A DNA stretch of 64,000 nt from contig JAURVB010013882.1 of NCBI GenBank assembly GCA_033002965.1, positions 317,501 to 381,500 on the forward strand. The letters run 5' to 3'. Under the pieces are notes generated by a model. The model saw nothing but the letters and a program-made list of their open reading frames with translations, did not search any database and was not told where the DNA came from. Of the stretch, positions 63,008-64,000 are shown piece by piece (the first letter of the stretch is position 1; each line of letters begins with the position of its first letter). The position numbers were made by a program, and so were the translations under genes. This DNA comes from Piper betle (lineage: Eukaryota > Streptophyta > Magnoliopsida > Piperales > Piperaceae).

Positions 63008-63559
63008 TCTTCTGTATGATGCAAGATGGAGTAGTCTGTCTCGATTTATTAGACCACCAAAAATTATGTGTAATGTTGTTCAAATTACAAAATAATTTGT
63101 TTCTCTAAAATTCAAGAGAAATCAAGGAGAAGTGTCGACAGGAAGATGATGCGATGAATACACTCCGACAAGGTTTACTACCCGTTTAAAAAAATTAATT
63201 GTTTTTCTATAACAAAACGTCCATTTGAACGGGCATGGATTTATCGAAAATATATTTTGTACATAGTTAATTAATTTGGTATTCGAAAAGTTAATGATAT
63301 AGAAAATAAAAAAATTTAGAATGGTTTATTTATTAGTACATGAGATGATAATAGGTCTTGGAGAGAAATTAACTATCTTAAACTAAAATTTCAACTAATT
63401 TTATATAAATCTAGCAGGGATTTTTAAAAAATTAGAGGTAAATACTCGATATATTTATTAAATCAAAATGGTAATCTCGGACACCCTTAAAAATTAGAGG
63501 TAATGATCTCTGATACATTCTTGAAAATTAAGACACCCTAATTACAACTAATGATTCTC

Positions 63560-63607
<48 letters not shown>

Positions 63608-64000
63608 TGTATGTATAGATTTGTTTCCTTGTGTTTTTTGGCAGCGTAGGAAATTAAGTCTGAATCTTTGAGCAATTCGATGTAAAAATTTGATCCTTGA
63701 TTAGTTTATGATGCCAGTTTTATGATCCAAAGATTCCTCCGGTCTTGCGTGCACGGTCAAATACAGGATTTGTTAGCGGCAAAAAGCATCGTTGGTGACA
63801 ATGTTTCTCTGTTTGATTGTCTGTAGAAGAATGAAGAAGAATTTCTTGCAGAAGCGTAGGATGTCTTTTACTGCTGGAATAGAACTAATGTTGGCAATTT
63901 ATAGTTTCTTACAGATTTCGTGTCTCTTCACAATTTTTTATAATTCTATCTTTTATGGATTTGGTGTTTGTTTCTTCTCAAAATTTTGAAAATTTGTGAT
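63008..64000. other. AT-rich tail of the window
   Basis: No supported gene. A tandem pair of related phrases (AAAAATTAGAGGTAA...) occurs at about 63427 and 63488, and a (TA)n run lies at 63564-63602. Confidence 0.5.
63564..63602. repeat. (TA)n microsatellite
   Basis: About 19 TA units, then TGTACATGTATGTATA. Confidence 0.95.

Overview
This is plant nuclear DNA. It holds spliced genes with GT-AG introns, GC-rich first exons in AT-rich surroundings, plant-only families (a WUSCHEL-related homeobox gene, clade D PP2C, plant CYCA3 and CYCD3 cyclins), Ty1/copia and hAT transposons, and TA microsatellites. The sharp fall in GC from first exons to later exons fits a monocot. I cannot name the species. 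I found no CRISPR array, operon, organellar segment or bacterial insert, and no convincing new molecular system.

Layout. 1-2.8 kb: heavily decayed Ty1/copia element (+). 3.3-5.4 kb: clade D PP2C with three internal stops (-). 8.76-12.9 kb: cytoplasmic poly(A)-binding protein gene (+), with TATA box, A-rich leader and nine coding exons. 15.1-15.9 kb: WOX4-like gene (+). 20.2-29.0 kb: GH95 alpha-L-fucosidase gene (+) with ten coding exons. Its fifth intron carries a 4.2 kb antisense hAT element with subterminal AATCGG arrays. 29.0-34.5 kb: three copies of a CYCA3 cyclin (-): a 3' fragment, a nearly complete gene, and a rotted copy. 42.7-44.0 kb: intact CYCD3 cyclin (-). 46.9-52.1 kb: almost intact Tork/Tnt1-like copia retrotransposon (+) with two LTRs, target-site duplication, PBS and PPT. 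53.2-54.4 kb: plant isoaspartyl peptidase/L-asparaginase (-). 59.2-61.8 kb: RNA polymerase II subunit 3 gene (+). 62.4-62.7 kb: inverted, diverged copy of that gene's last exon. 62.8-63.0 kb: perfect 115-bp tandem duplication. The remaining stretches are AT-rich and show no gene I can support.

The genes are unrelated housekeeping and developmental genes; they do not form a cluster acting together. The two cyclin loci lie about 10 kb apart on the same strand, but they come from different subfamilies.

The most consequential observation is technical or evolutionary. PABP, CYCA3 and the asparaginase each carry a single one-base frame break in an otherwise well-conserved coding sequence. Two further one-base losses lie in the hAT transposase. 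Three of these five breaks are A/T homopolymers one base too short. Either the assembly under-calls homopolymers, or several genes were disabled recently; reads or transcripts would decide.
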